A DNA stretch of 64,000 nucleotides from Prosthecobacter sp. (GTDB taxonomy: Bacteria > Verrucomicrobiota > Verrucomicrobiia > Verrucomicrobiales > Verrucomicrobiaceae). Below the pieces are notes generated by a model. That model saw only the letters and a program-made list of their open reading frames with translations, made no database searches and had not been told where the DNA came from. The stretch's first letter is position 1. The number at the start of each line of letters is the position of its first letter. Below, piece by piece: positions 22,901 through 30,656 of this stretch. Where the stretch lies: positions 23,750-87,749 of the forward strand of contig NZ_JACSRD010000118.1 of assembly GCF_014879935.1 (NCBI RefSeq), given 5' to 3'. The translations under genes and the position numbers were made by a program.

Positions 22901-25900
22901 GACGATCGTGCTGGAGATCGCCAGCAACATCGTGGGGACCGCGAACCCTTTTTCCATCGGCGTACAGGGCACGGTGCTGAACACACTGGCGGCGAGCTAT
23001 ACGACGGGGCAGGAAATTCCGGCGGCGGCGGCTGGCTTCACTGCGTCTGGTAAGACGGTGAACTTTTCCCTGAACTACGCGCCGCCAACGGGCACGACGC
23101 TGATGGTGGTGAACAACACGGGCGCGGCATTCATCAGCGGCGCGTTCAGCAATCTGACGCACGGCCAGGTGGTGACGCTGACCAACAACAGCATCAACTA
23201 CAACTTCGTGGCGAACTACTTCGGCGGTGATGGCAACGATCTCGTGCTGCACTGGGCCGCCACACGGCTGCTGGCGTGGGGAGCGAACGCGACGGGCGCG
23301 CTCGGCAACAACAGTACCGTGCCCGCACTCACGCCGGTGGCAGTCACGAACACTGGCGTGCTGAATGGCAAGACAATCATCGCGGTGGCAAGTGGCGAGC
23401 GCCACAGCCTCGCCGTGTGTTCGGATGGCGCGCTTGCGGCGTGGGGAGCGAATAACGCGGGGCAGCTTGGTGATGCCACCAACAGCGACCGGCTCGTGCC
23501 CGTGCTGGTGAGCGCAGCGGGCGCTCTGAACGGCAAAAAAGTCATCGCTGCGGCAGCGGGTTACGATTTCAGCATCGCGCTGTGTTCGGACGGCACGCTG
23601 GTCACTTTCGGAGAGAACAGCGGCGGCCAGCTCGGCAACAACAGCAACACGCCGAGCAATGTGCCGGTGACGATCAGCTCCACCGCTGCGCTAAGCGGCA
23701 AGGCGGTCGTCTCCATCGCAGCGGGTTATGATTTCGGCCTCGCCTCGTGCGCTGACGGCACCGTGGTGGCCTGGGGCCAGAATGGCTACGGCCAGTTTGG
23801 CAACAACACGATCAACAACAGCCTCGTGCCCGTGACGACAACAATCTCGGGCGTGTTGAATGGCAAGACCGTGCGCAGCGTGGCGGCTGGAAATTTCCAC
23901 AGCCTCGCCATCTGCACCGACGGCACGCTGGCAGGCTGGGGCGACAACAGCTTCGGTGAACTGGGCGATGGCACGAACGACTCCAGTCTCCTGCCTGTGC
24001 TGGTGACTTCCAGCGGCGGGCTGGCGGGCAGGACGCCGGTGCAGATCGCCGCGAGCATGCTGCACAGCGCCGCGCTTTGCTCGGATGGCAGTGTGGTGAC
24101 ATGGGGTGACAATTCCTTCGGCCAGCTCGGCCTCATCGGCATCGAATCGAGTTTTTCACCGGTCATCGCGGCCACGGGTGGCGTGATGGCGGGACGTGTG
24201 GCGGGTTTCCTCGGCGGCGGGCAGATGCACCATGTCATTTCGGTGACAGACGGCTATCCCGCCGCGTGGGGTGACAACTCCTCCGGCCAGCTCGGCAATG
24301 GTGTGACCTTGGCGAGCTTTGTCCCTGTCGCGGTGAGCACGACGGCATTCGGAGCCGGTGAACGCGTGGTGCGCGTGTCCACCGGTAGCACCGGCCTGCA
24401 CAGCCTGGGCATCGTGGCCATGCCGCTGGCGAGCGGTGGTGCGCCCGTGGTCAGCACGAACGCGGCGGAGAGCATCAACAAGACGAGCGCCACGCTGAAA
24501 GGGCTGGTGAACGCCAGCGGCACGGCCACCACGGCGTGGTTCGAGTACGGGCTCACGACCAGCTATGGCAATGTCATTCCGCTGGTGCCTCAGTCGGTGG
24601 GCAGTGGCAGCACGTCGCAGACCTTCACACAGGCGCTCAGCGGCCTGGAGCCGAACACGCCCTACCATTACCGCATCGTCGCCAGCAACACGAACGGCAC
24701 GGTCACAGGGGATGATTTCAGCTTCACCACGCTGCCTGATCCGCCGCTGGCCGTCACCACCAGCGCCAACACGCTCACGAACACCACCGCCACGCTCACC
24801 GGCACGGTGAATCCCACCGGCCGTGCCACGACGATCTACTTTGAGTTTGGAACAACGACTCTTTACGGCAACACCACCGCGCCGCAGAACATCGCCGTCG
24901 GCAGCAGCAATGTGAACGTCATCGCGCCTGTGAGCGGCCTCACGCTCGGCACGACGTATCACTTCCGCCTCGTGGCGCAAAACGCCGGTGGAACGGCCTT
25001 TGGGGACGATGTGGTGTTCACGACGACTTCGATCTCGCCGCCCACGATCACCGGCTTGAGCGCCACGAGCATCAGCATCAACTCAGCAACACTCAACGGC
25101 GGTGTGAACCCAAATGGAGCCATCACCACCGTCTTCTTTGAATATGGCCTTACCACGACCTATACGAATGCCACAGGCACGACAGGCCTGGCAGCCGGCA
25201 CACTGGCAGTGAATGTGCCTCTGGGAGTTTCGGCGCTCACCCCGGCGACCACTTACCATTACCGCCTCGTTGCCGAAAACTCCGCAGGGATCACCCGCAG
25301 CGCCGATGCCACCTTCACCACGCTGCCGCTGCCGCCGATTGTCGAAACGCATGCGGCGGCGGCTCTGAGCACCACGAGCGCACGACTGAACGGAAAAGTG
25401 AACGCGCAAAATGGCAGCGCGGTGGTCACTATTGAGTGGGGAACGGATGGTGTGAGCTTCCCGAACTCGCTCACGGCAACGCCATCGCCTGTCACCGGCA
25501 GCACTTTGACCGATGTGAGCGTCGATCTGGCGAATCTGGCGCAGTTTACCACCTACCACTATCGGGTGAAGGCCGTCAGCGCGGGCGGCGCAACCACGGG
25601 CGGCGTTTTGACCTTCCAGCCTGCGATCATCTCCGGCCTCACGCAGCAGTTCCCGAATGCACCACCAGCCTCGAATGGCAGTTTGACCGTCACGCTGGCT
25701 CCGACAGGGCTGTTGAGTGGCTGGCGCTTCGTAGGCGAGCATCGCTGGCGTGCTAGCGGCGATACGGCGACCGGTTTGGTGCATGGATCGCGCGTGATCG
25801 AGTTTCGCCCGGTGCCGGGCTATCTCCAGCCGGGGACGGACACGGTGAACGTGACCTCCACGGGACAAATCGCCGATTACGAATACTACGCCACGCCTTC

Positions 25901-27551
25901 ATCCGGCACGGGCGGCATCCTCGTCGTGCTGAAGCCGGATACGCTCGCTCAGGCGGTCAACGTGGCGGATCGCGGCCAGTGGCGGCTTTTCGGTGAAACG
26001 ACATGGCGTGACAGCGCGACGACCGCTTCATCGCTCCCCGCGGGCAGCTATCTCGTGGAGTGCAAAGCGGTCTCCGGCTACTCCACGCCGGTGCTGGTAA
26101 ACATCGCTGTCAGCAGCGGGCAGACGGTGAATCCCACGATCGTGTATGCAGATGCCTTTAGCCCGACGGGCACGCCACCTACGGTGTTGAGCTTTGGCAC
26201 GGTCTCCACCGATGCCACCAAACCTTACGGCTATGTGGGACAGATCCGCAGCAACTCGGGCGTCGGCACCGGTTTCGCGGTGAAATCACGCGTGGTGGCC
26301 ACCGCTGCACATGTGGTCTTTGATGAAGGATCGCAGTCCTCGGTGCAGGGACTGCAATGGCTGCCGCAGGAGGATGCGGGAGGTCACGAACCGCGGCCCG
26401 TCACGCCGCGCGGCTATTATTTGATCGATGGCTACGCCACGCAGCGTGCCACGGAGACACCGGGATCGTTCTCGCTGGCCTCACGTCAGAAAGACGTGGC
26501 CGCACTTTACTTCATCAATGACACCGATGCCGCACGCGGCGGCTTTGCAGGCTTCCTGGCGAGCGATCTCACCAACAACGAGTTCCTCATCTCCAGCGCA
26601 CAAAAAATGCTCGTCGGCTATCCCGTGGATGGCATCGCCACGCTCGATCAAGGCCGAATGCATGCCACACCCGCAACGAACTTGAGCTTTAGCGGCCTCA
26701 CAGATCGCGTCTTTGCCACCACAGGCATCCGCAGCACCGGTGGCAACAGCGGCGGCCCTCTGTGCGTGCAGCATACGAACGGAAACTGGTATCCTGCGGC
26801 CATTTACCTCGGCGGTGCCACACAGAGCATCGTGAGGGCCATCGACAGCACGGTGATCCAGCTTTTCGACACCGCGCAGCAGAGCGGCATCGACGATCAA
26901 GGCTACACCGGGGGCGGCATCACGCACAGCGGTTACAGCACCCCGGGAGGTACGTCTGGCAAAGGGGCCGCCATCATCAACATCACACCGGCCGGATCAG
27001 GTTGGAGGCCGCTTGGATCAACCAAACCCTTCACACCAAGCGGCAACATCCGCGCGGACCTCATGCCAGGCACCATGTATGTCGAGTTCGCTCCCGTGGT
27101 CGGTTACCAGACGCCTGTGCACGAGACCATCCTGATCGTGGCGAACAGCATCGAGCCCTTTAGCATCACCTTCCTGCCCAGCCAGACACCGCAGGAAAGT
27201 TGGCGGCAAACTTACTTCGGCACCACGGCTAACAGCGGCAACGGAGCCGACGGCTTCGACTTCGACAACGACGGGTTCACCAATGCCCAGGAATACACCG
27301 CAGGAACCAATCCGACGCTCGGTGGGGACTTTTTCAAAATCACTGACACCCAGCGCACGGCATCCACCTTCACAGCGAGCACCGCGGGCAAGGCTGGGCG
27401 CACCTACACCCTTCAGCGCAGCACTAATCTGATTGCTTGGACGAACGTGACCTCGCAGGGACCGCTCGCCACCGATAGCACGGTGACGCTGCTCGATGGT
27501 GCGAGGCCTGCTGACGCGGCATTTTACCGGATTCTAGTAACGGGACCGTGA
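10977..27551 (+). CDS. 5524-aa secreted mosaic protein (delta-60, LamG, IPT, FG-GAP, RCC1, FN3) ending in a trypsin-like protease
   Basis: This is one uninterrupted reading frame of 16.6 kb. I chose ATG 10977 because it places a hydrophobic segment (TLLFVLIHAVTSW) and an ANAAPGDLD junction correctly. Order of modules: delta-60 repeats; a choice-of-anchor-D Ig-like domain; three LamG/concanavalin-like units (GWWRLDE, AWWKLNE, SYWPLDE); IPT/TIG domains alternating with FG-GAP/VCBS repeats (DxDGDGxPD); more choice-of-anchor-D; two long blocks of delta-60; two blocks of RCC1 repeats (AAWGSNxxGQLG); four FN3-like domains; PEGA-like units; the trypsin-like domain with H5112, D5173 and S5258; a final PEGA-like unit; a calcium loop and the shared tail. 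Export and surface exposure are inferred. Which modules bind ligand is unknown. Confidence 0.85.
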   Translation: MNESPPTLPGSLDAAARLRTRPVQTLLFVLIHAVTSWMPAFNANAAPGDLDTTFGGGTGKVTTNYGTNSCNFHDVVVQADGKIVATGTVNDSTDSIVTARYNANGTLDSTFSGDGLQQTDIGISRDSAYAIALQSDGKIVVGGSSRSSTNDNFALIRYNTNGTLDTTFNSTGTVTTDMGTNNDYVWSLAIQSDRKILAAGYAGGNLALARYNENGTLDTGFGSSGKITTDLGSGDQAYDMIIQADGKIVVAGQSDVNGTNDFALVRYLADGTLDTAFNGNGMVITPIGTGSDEGQSVALQSDGKIIVAGRTYDGAKTDFAVVRYNANGTPDTSFGAAGVVVTPLSSDWDEAHAVHIQSDGKIIASGFATIGGAKEFAVVRYNTNGTLDGSFGTDGVKTALLGSSSEAYCAALQSNGRIVLAGQAWDGSRYDFAVARFLGDPSPEIALSGNGTLIADDDVTPSTTDHSDFSSATILGGTAARTFTVQNTGDGDLTLSAVSVNGANAADFIVTLQPSAVVAPGGSTTFQVVFDPAAPGVRQAVLSFVTNDADEASFDFAVRGVGTGLPAPGQLVVPGHLSTGLKGWWRLDETTGSNRADSSGNNNHLTPINGPTRNTENYWSATGGSAQLSEPSDQELQISNATQTGLGFSGANTQFTLAAWVKVASFATSYPAVIFKQDASAHTGYGMALLSGGGLRLNINDNTYYDVSSDWVKTGRWQHVAISLDTATNEARYYVDGNLVASRADVTADPLPCTKPFRIGGEDNTVHYFNGQIHDAAVWSRVLAPQEVKSLASGIDVSTAYRPGNVSVAPTAWWKLNELSSGTGAVTRADSAAVSHPLTDNNTVGAAGGYLDGSSARFARSSAEYLTAIDSVDWNIGSGSGSISTWARFDSMTPGVHYPLFCHNQDVNNYMALYLVYQGGRHWLTLTEGISNTIVIGLLADWQPKAGPWYHIAWTKSGNEHRFYVDGVQVGGAQNNSSPMHDYAGPVMIGRLSDGSEYLDGQMADLAFWKGYALSSAEIKALAAALPVQKAGIVSYWPLDEASGTRSDAVGTNHLAPINSPASAAGLVGTAADFESTSSQYLKITSGAQTGLNPTSALSVFGWVRPESVGSRQVIASRGYGNSGFALSYGSSGTSQFDTGPGGAASTSTVSIGNWSFLGGVWDGARQVYFNAAHEITDPSTGPSTTTHDFTLGANDLPGEFTDGLVDEVVVARRWFRDEEIKALYLRGLGGIPAMSFLAAQETGGVTITADGGGSVGFTSQAVETTSAAKTITIWNTSDQTLTSLAVALTGADAANFVLNTTGTATSLAAGASTTFTVVFAPQIGGPCSANVQISSSASVAANPFDITLSGTGTADVPVITSLSSHNAKPGDSVTITGSGFSAVSGNNAVWFGAAKGTVMAASTTQLTVTVPTGATAGLVTVSVHGYTAFSKRVFTPSYTGPGFLVAGMEFYESGRVSTGSGPLGNFIADVDLDGKPDLLSANGTANSLSVFLNMTAGTGTAPAFAAKVDFAAAGNPEGVVAVDITGDGKPEMLASGELSGEVHVLRNDSTPGSISSGSFTALSPATGGTYPQRTISCDLDGDGLPDLITAMAQGSSVGIHRQTAPGVFAARQLVSTDSSDTRRIVAADFNSDGKTDLAVSHASGEVVLLRNTSTAGVILFTKDPALSVSAPCFSLAAADLDADGQDDLIAGMSNSSFVRVWRNTSGGTALAFGTPIDLAVEGGVYSVAVGDLNGDGKVDIAAAHGSSAGKVSLLPNTHVSGALSSGSFGTRTFLNTGGTPQHVSIGDLNGDLLPEIVVTMGGTSELAVWRSGYVPSPTVTAISSSSARPGQSITITGTNFSTTPANNIVWFGSVRGVVTAATGTQLTVTVPVGAQHAPVTVSAFGLAGSSRSFFTPGYQGAAAFSGSDFSAATTLSAGYMARVTAGDFDGDGAIDLVTGNSTDGTITLFRNQLTPGSLGATDAFPTSLFAPSTTSGATISSGGTAYEVKLADMDVDGRLDLIAPLTGTDAVRVWRKSASGGSYAFDSGVNFPTAASPQSCAVADIDGDGQPDIITGHSGSQIAVLRNTSTSGVVNSSSFAAAVTFATDGTAEIVAVGDLDGDGKPEIIAATPSGKVCIFRNQSTVGVIDSSSFASRIDISTGETMRGVRLGDLDGDGDLDLITLDYYNNDGNEIPVLRNKHTGGVLSATSFDRADDLIGNGSDRSHLDLADMDGDGKLDVAGVTGLGDGVVWRNLSPVAGPQSISFDSRLAVTMGIQANGGVCADFDGDGRPDIAGVRDNAGQLTLVRNIHAFGTPQIAVEQPVSTVLTDGVSSLSLGNVNVGQTSAAMTVTIRNTGSADLENLALSLSGAQMAEFSLGTLPVTVLAPGASTTFTVTFSPTSLGTRSAALQIASNVSGATNPFDITLTGSGINGTLTTNFTSGSTTGLTTNGFTATGSMANLLLGYAPVPFSLLTVVNNTSANPISGTFTNLAQGQSVTLVYNTISYDFFADYFGGTGNDLVLVLKGPGVLDYAFGGTGKVVTPVGNGNEQVNDVAVQPDGKIVAVGSSYNGSSDDFAVVRYNADGTLDSGFGSGGKVTTSIGNQNDQAYGVAIQPDGKIVVAGLSTNDGVQHIAVVRYTSSGVPDNAFSSDGKVVTPVGTASEGRDIVLRADGKIFVGGDYWNGTDTDFMVVAYNEDGSIFTDYGGGGGGAGIITIANPGRHDEATCMALMPDGRIVIGGYYQSGTDRVLTVFRLAPHAAPDSSFGSNGWVTTQIAASDFGRAVAVQPDGKILLAGHAPGAGGHDALVLRYNWNGVLDSTFDGDGIASLSFGSFGDYALGLALQWDGKILVSGYTEDGVGENAFLARLNPSGSLDTSFHGDGKVTMAIAGVQYQHAKAMSLQPDGRIVLAGFAASGGNNDFALSRYLVETTLPANFSSSNTRPLNTRLVSGSGLTLNPSLSFAPAPGTELWLVNNAGPHVIQAPFTNIAQGAVVPLVFNNVTYSFTANYSGGNGNDLTLLLAGPGGADPTFNGSGRHIAEHAGQLDFAYDIAMQSDGKVLTAGRVWNGGFNFTFTVARHNTDGSLDSSFGGGTIGFGGSQAFAVIQQPDGKILAGGNGNWDFKLVRCLPNGALDNSFGSGGTVFTDFGGTEDCLVLAVQKDGKILAAGITNVSGGTQLALARHFANGELEAAFGTNGRVLTSLPGDYGAPTGIVIQEDGKIVLSAITGGASNALYRYNPDGTLDSSFGTAGRLDIVLGQAYSGGPDVCLQHDGKLVVAGAIGMDFGVARYHANGTLDTSFGIGGTTVVSFTAGRDFAVAVQLQADGKIVAAGRVETGVEGELDYGVVRLLANGALDTSFHGDGKATIRVGEVLGYCAGMTLSPAGKIVLAGYSYEGAGYESAQVARLATDSAVEVAFSAASDVPLRFNGLDGSNRTLSINLNYPPTAGTRLKVFDNTGLQPVLAPFANLAQGQMVTLNHSSVNYDFVVNYFGGDGNDLTLEWANTKLAAFGSNLNGQLGITGTATQANVPTQVVATAPIYQKTILSMSAGEAHSLAVCSDGTVAAWGSNANGQLGNGTTTSATTPVAVTMSGVLSGKKVVAVAAGGQHSLALCSDGTLAAWGDGSFGQIGDGGVLDRTAPVLVSTAGALSGKRVIAISAGANHSAALCSDGTVVCWGGNTNGELGDGSNTQRNVPVAVSVPLPNGVLLGRTAVEVACGQNHTLALLADGAVAAWGLNASGQLGNGSTAASNMPVLVSTGGILNGKRVVEIEAGGSSSLARSSDGVLAAWGMNDSGQLGVNSATTSFTTPQLVLMSGVLSGKTVTRLFAGEKHAGAVCSDGTLATWGEGTGGELGDNAVLDSLQPVLANTSILGGTDVFVEMSSGAFAGHSLALIGSMTNEPLVQVESPATTLLSDSTSNQIVFGTTLPGTVKTRVVTIRNTGTQTLSGVGVTITGSGANPSNFAISTPPAATLAPGDATSFTLTFAPSTIGSKTIVLEIASNIVGTANPFSIGVQGTVLNTLAASYTTGQEIPAAAAGFTASGKTVNFSLNYAPPTGTTLMVVNNTGAAFISGAFSNLTHGQVVTLTNNSINYNFVANYFGGDGNDLVLHWAATRLLAWGANATGALGNNSTVPALTPVAVTNTGVLNGKTIIAVASGERHSLAVCSDGALAAWGANNAGQLGDATNSDRLVPVLVSAAGALNGKKVIAAAAGYDFSIALCSDGTLVTFGENSGGQLGNNSNTPSNVPVTISSTAALSGKAVVSIAAGYDFGLASCADGTVVAWGQNGYGQFGNNTINNSLVPVTTTISGVLNGKTVRSVAAGNFHSLAICTDGTLAGWGDNSFGELGDGTNDSSLLPVLVTSSGGLAGRTPVQIAASMLHSAALCSDGSVVTWGDNSFGQLGLIGIESSFSPVIAATGGVMAGRVAGFLGGGQMHHVISVTDGYPAAWGDNSSGQLGNGVTLASFVPVAVSTTAFGAGERVVRVSTGSTGLHSLGIVAMPLASGGAPVVSTNAAESINKTSATLKGLVNASGTATTAWFEYGLTTSYGNVIPLVPQSVGSGSTSQTFTQALSGLEPNTPYHYRIVASNTNGTVTGDDFSFTTLPDPPLAVTTSANTLTNTTATLTGTVNPTGRATTIYFEFGTTTLYGNTTAPQNIAVGSSNVNVIAPVSGLTLGTTYHFRLVAQNAGGTAFGDDVVFTTTSISPPTITGLSATSISINSATLNGGVNPNGAITTVFFEYGLTTTYTNATGTTGLAAGTLAVNVPLGVSALTPATTYHYRLVAENSAGITRSADATFTTLPLPPIVETHAAAALSTTSARLNGKVNAQNGSAVVTIEWGTDGVSFPNSLTATPSPVTGSTLTDVSVDLANLAQFTTYHYRVKAVSAGGATTGGVLTFQPAIISGLTQQFPNAPPASNGSLTVTLAPTGLLSGWRFVGEHRWRASGDTATGLVHGSRVIEFRPVPGYLQPGTDTVNVTSTGQIADYEYYATPSSGTGGILVVLKPDTLAQAVNVADRGQWRLFGETTWRDSATTASSLPAGSYLVECKAVSGYSTPVLVNIAVSSGQTVNPTIVYADAFSPTGTPPTVLSFGTVSTDATKPYGYVGQIRSNSGVGTGFAVKSRVVATAAHVVFDEGSQSSVQGLQWLPQEDAGGHEPRPVTPRGYYLIDGYATQRATETPGSFSLASRQKDVAALYFINDTDAARGGFAGFLASDLTNNEFLISSAQKMLVGYPVDGIATLDQGRMHATPATNLSFSGLTDRVFATTGIRSTGGNSGGPLCVQHTNGNWYPAAIYLGGATQSIVRAIDSTVIQLFDTAQQSGIDDQGYTGGGITHSGYSTPGGTSGKGAAIINITPAGSGWRPLGSTKPFTPSGNIRADLMPGTMYVEFAPVVGYQTPVHETILIVANSIEPFSITFLPSQTPQESWRQTYFGTTANSGNGADGFDFDNDGFTNAQEYTAGTNPTLGGDFFKITDTQRTASTFTASTAGKAGRTYTLQRSTNLIAWTNVTSQGPLATDSTVTLLDGARPADAAFYRILVTGP

Positions 27552-27597
27552 CAAGCTGGGTATCCGGCTGCAAACACCTCCCGTTCCATTTTTCCTC

Positions 27598-30336
27598 ATG
27601 AAAAAGACGCTCCTTCTCCTTGTTGGCTGGTTTGGCATCGCATCCTCCCTCATTGCACAAGTGCCTGGCCTCATGAACTATCAGGGCCGTGTCACCGTGA
27701 ACGGCACTGGCTTCACCGGCACCGGCCAGTTTAAGTTCGCGCTCGTGAACACGGACGGCAGCACCACTTACTGGAGCAATGACGGCACTAGCACCGCCGG
27801 ATCCCAGCCCACCGCGGCCGTTTCACTGCCGGTGAGCAATGGCGTCTATTCGCTGCTGCTGGGCGATACCGCGCTCGCCAACATGACCGCCGTCCCGGCC
27901 AGCGTGTTCACGAATCCGGACGTGCGCCTGCGCGTGTGGTTCAACGACGGCACCAACGGCTGGAACCTGCTCTCCCCGGACCAGCGCCTCGCCAGCACCG
28001 GCTACGCCTTCATGGCCGCCACCGTCGCCGACGGTACCGTCACCAGCACCAAGCTCGCCACCGGCCTCACCCTCAGCGGCACGGCCACCTTGAGCGGCGG
28101 ATTGAGCCTGCCCGCCACTTCCAGTGCCAGTGTAGGCACGATCACCCAGGGCGGCGCATCGCTCCTGCACACCTACGGCAGCGGAAACACCTTCACGGGC
28201 ATCAGCGCGGGCAATTTCACGCTCACCGGCTCCGACAATGCCGCCACGGGCAGCAATGCACTGGCCGCACTCACGACGGGCAGCAGCAACACCGCATTTG
28301 GCCGCTCTGCGCTCTTCAGCAACCAGACTGGATCTCAAAACACCGCTGTGGGCTCCAGCGCTCTCTACTCAAACACGTCTGGCGGCAACAACACGGTGCT
28401 CGGGAATCAAGCGCTCTACAACAACACGGTCTCGAACAACGTGGCTGTCGGTAACATGGCCCTTTTCAGCAACACCACGGGCACTCCCAACACAGCCATT
28501 GGCACCAATGCGCTGTATTCAAACACAACCGGAACATCAAACATCGCCATCGGGCAAACCGCTCTCTACTCCAACACCACAGCTACCCAGAACGTAGCGG
28601 TGGGACTGCGGGCCTTGTTCACAAACAACACAGGCAACTACAACACCGCCATCGGCTCCTATGCGCTTGAAATGAATGCTTCAGGCTCCAGCAACATCGC
28701 CGTCGGTCGCTGGGCGATGAACAGCAACGCAACGGGTGGCTCGAATACGGCGGTTGGCATGGGGGCGCTCTTCACCAACAACGCGGACAACAACACGGCG
28801 GTCGGGCATGAGGCTTTGTATTCGAATGCTTCGGCGATAAACAACACCGCCGTTGGGAAAGGAGCCCTCCGCACCAATCTGGGGGCCAACAACACGGCCT
28901 TGGGCACGATTGCGCTGTTTGCGAACACCACCGGCACCAACAACGTCGCCATCGGCTATGATGCATTGTCCGCCAACCAGTCGGGTGCTGGCAGCGTGGC
29001 CGTCGGTGTGCAGGCGCTCAATGCGAACACCGTCGGCGGCAGCACCGCCGTGGGTCTTTATGCGCTCCGGGTCAACACCACCGGGCAATACAACGCCGCA
29101 TTCGGGCACCAGGCGCTCCAGGCCAACACGACAGGCGCCAACAACACCGCCATCGGCAAAAACGCGCTCGCCTCAAACACCACCGCCTCTGCGAATTCGG
29201 CGCTGGGAACGGATGCCCTCCTGTCCAACACCACCGGCACCGGCAATGTGGCGGCTGGCTTTGAGGCTCTCTCCTCCAACATCACTGGAAGCTTTAACTC
29301 CGCTGTGGGATATCAGGCGCTGGACGCCAACACCACGAGCAACAACACCGCTTTCGGATATCAGGCGCTGAAAATGAACACGGGCGGATCTGGCAACTCG
29401 GCCGTGGCCGGAGGCGCGTTGTTTAGCAACACGACAGGTGCCGACAACAGCGCTTTTGGTTTCAACGCTCTCTACAACAACAGCTCCGGGGGGCAAAACT
29501 CGGCTTTTGGCCGTGATGCTCTCAATGCCACCACAAACGGCAGCAACAACACGGCGATCGGCTTCCGGGCACTCGCAGCAAATACCACGGCTTCTGATAA
29601 TGTCGCCATCGGAAACCAGGCGTTATATGCCAACACCTTAGGTGGAGGTAACACAGCTGTCGGCTTGAACGCACTTGACTCCACCACCACAGGAGGAGGC
29701 AATATCGCGCTCGGGTATAATGCAGGCCAGAATCTCACCACGGGCAATTTTAACATCTACATCGGCAACGAGGGGGTCGCTGCAGAAGCGAATAACATTC
29801 GCATCGGTAACGCTAGCGCACACTTTAAAGCCTTCATCGCCGGCATTTCCGGCGTGACGAGCAGCGGCGGGGCGCAGGTGTTTGTCAATTCGTCGGGCCA
29901 GCTTGGCACGGCGACGTCGTCGCGTCGGTTCAAGCATGACATCGTGGACATGGGGGCAGCCAGCGAGACGATTTTGCGGATGAGGCCGGTGGCCTTCCGC
30001 TACCATGCGGAGCTGGACCCGAACCAGTTGCCGCAGTTTGGCCTGATCGCGGAAGAGGTGGCGGAAATCGACCCGCTGCTCGTCGTGCGCGATGAAAACG
30101 GCGGCATCCAGTCGGTGCGCTATGAGCAGGTGAACGCGATGCTGCTGAACGAGTTCCTCAAGGACCATCGCCGGGCCGAAACTCGCGATGCGGAGGTGGA
30201 GGCGATGAAAAAGCAGCTTCAGGAGCTCGAAGCCCGCGACGCGGCGCACACGCAGCGCGAGCGCGAGCTCGAAGAACGGCTCAAAAAGCTCGAAGAGGCC
30301 CTTTCCCGCGGTTCCAGCAGCGAAACGAAGCTCTGA
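27598..30336 (+). CDS. Secreted protein with YadA-like head repeats and a C-terminal S74 chaperone/autoprotease domain
   Basis: The 912-aa protein starts with a clear signal peptide (MKKTLLLLVGWFGIASSLIAQ). An N-terminal region of about 150 residues contains MNYQGRVTVNGTGF. Residues about 200-730 are a long series of 14-16-residue units of the type NTTGTNNVAIGYDAL, as in the head of trimeric autotransporter adhesins. From about 772 an S74 peptidase/intramolecular chaperone domain follows (TSSRRFKHDI, with Ser774/775 and Lys779 placed like the endosialidase Ser-Lys dyad), then LIAEEVAEIDP and a charged coiled coil. By analogy with phage tail spikes the domain should assemble a trimer and cleave itself off. 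It has no YadA membrane anchor. Confidence 0.85.
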   Translation: MKKTLLLLVGWFGIASSLIAQVPGLMNYQGRVTVNGTGFTGTGQFKFALVNTDGSTTYWSNDGTSTAGSQPTAAVSLPVSNGVYSLLLGDTALANMTAVPASVFTNPDVRLRVWFNDGTNGWNLLSPDQRLASTGYAFMAATVADGTVTSTKLATGLTLSGTATLSGGLSLPATSSASVGTITQGGASLLHTYGSGNTFTGISAGNFTLTGSDNAATGSNALAALTTGSSNTAFGRSALFSNQTGSQNTAVGSSALYSNTSGGNNTVLGNQALYNNTVSNNVAVGNMALFSNTTGTPNTAIGTNALYSNTTGTSNIAIGQTALYSNTTATQNVAVGLRALFTNNTGNYNTAIGSYALEMNASGSSNIAVGRWAMNSNATGGSNTAVGMGALFTNNADNNTAVGHEALYSNASAINNTAVGKGALRTNLGANNTALGTIALFANTTGTNNVAIGYDALSANQSGAGSVAVGVQALNANTVGGSTAVGLYALRVNTTGQYNAAFGHQALQANTTGANNTAIGKNALASNTTASANSALGTDALLSNTTGTGNVAAGFEALSSNITGSFNSAVGYQALDANTTSNNTAFGYQALKMNTGGSGNSAVAGGALFSNTTGADNSAFGFNALYNNSSGGQNSAFGRDALNATTNGSNNTAIGFRALAANTTASDNVAIGNQALYANTLGGGNTAVGLNALDSTTTGGGNIALGYNAGQNLTTGNFNIYIGNEGVAAEANNIRIGNASAHFKAFIAGISGVTSSGGAQVFVNSSGQLGTATSSRRFKHDIVDMGAASETILRMRPVAFRYHAELDPNQLPQFGLIAEEVAEIDPLLVVRDENGGIQSVRYEQVNAMLLNEFLKDHRRAETRDAEVEAMKKQLQELEARDAAHTQRERELEERLKKLEEALSRGSSSETKL

Positions 30337-30656
30337 CCTTTTCCGCCATGAAGCCCCGCGCCACCGCCAGGAAAGCAGCCATCTCGCTCCGTCGAGATGA
30401 GCCGCTGACTGCCGCAGCGTGGGACAGTTCGAGCATACCTGATGGCTCGCGAGCGCACTGTGCTCATCTCGCGGAGCGAGATGGCTACTTTGCTTCGCGG
30501 CATCGCGAATGCCCATTCGGTGAATCACACCGGGAGGGGGCGTTTTGGCCTTCGGTTTGGCCGCAGAGAGGCGGAGGAGCAGAGGGGGCAGAGTTTTATG
30601 AAATGCTCTGCGCTCTCTACCTCTTTGCTCCTCTGCGGCTGAATCGAGCCTTTGTG
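30337..30656. repeat. Intergenic inverted-repeat region upstream of the third protease gene
   Basis: A 25-base arm at 30378-30402 (GCCATCTCGCTCC...) is nearly the reverse complement of 30462-30485. A second imperfect pair, 30559-30586 and 30621-30640, shares GCCGCAGAG and GGAGCAGAG. The frame of the downstream gene happens to stay open through here, but the repeats and the lack of a signal peptide argue that it is not coding. Confidence 0.6.
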
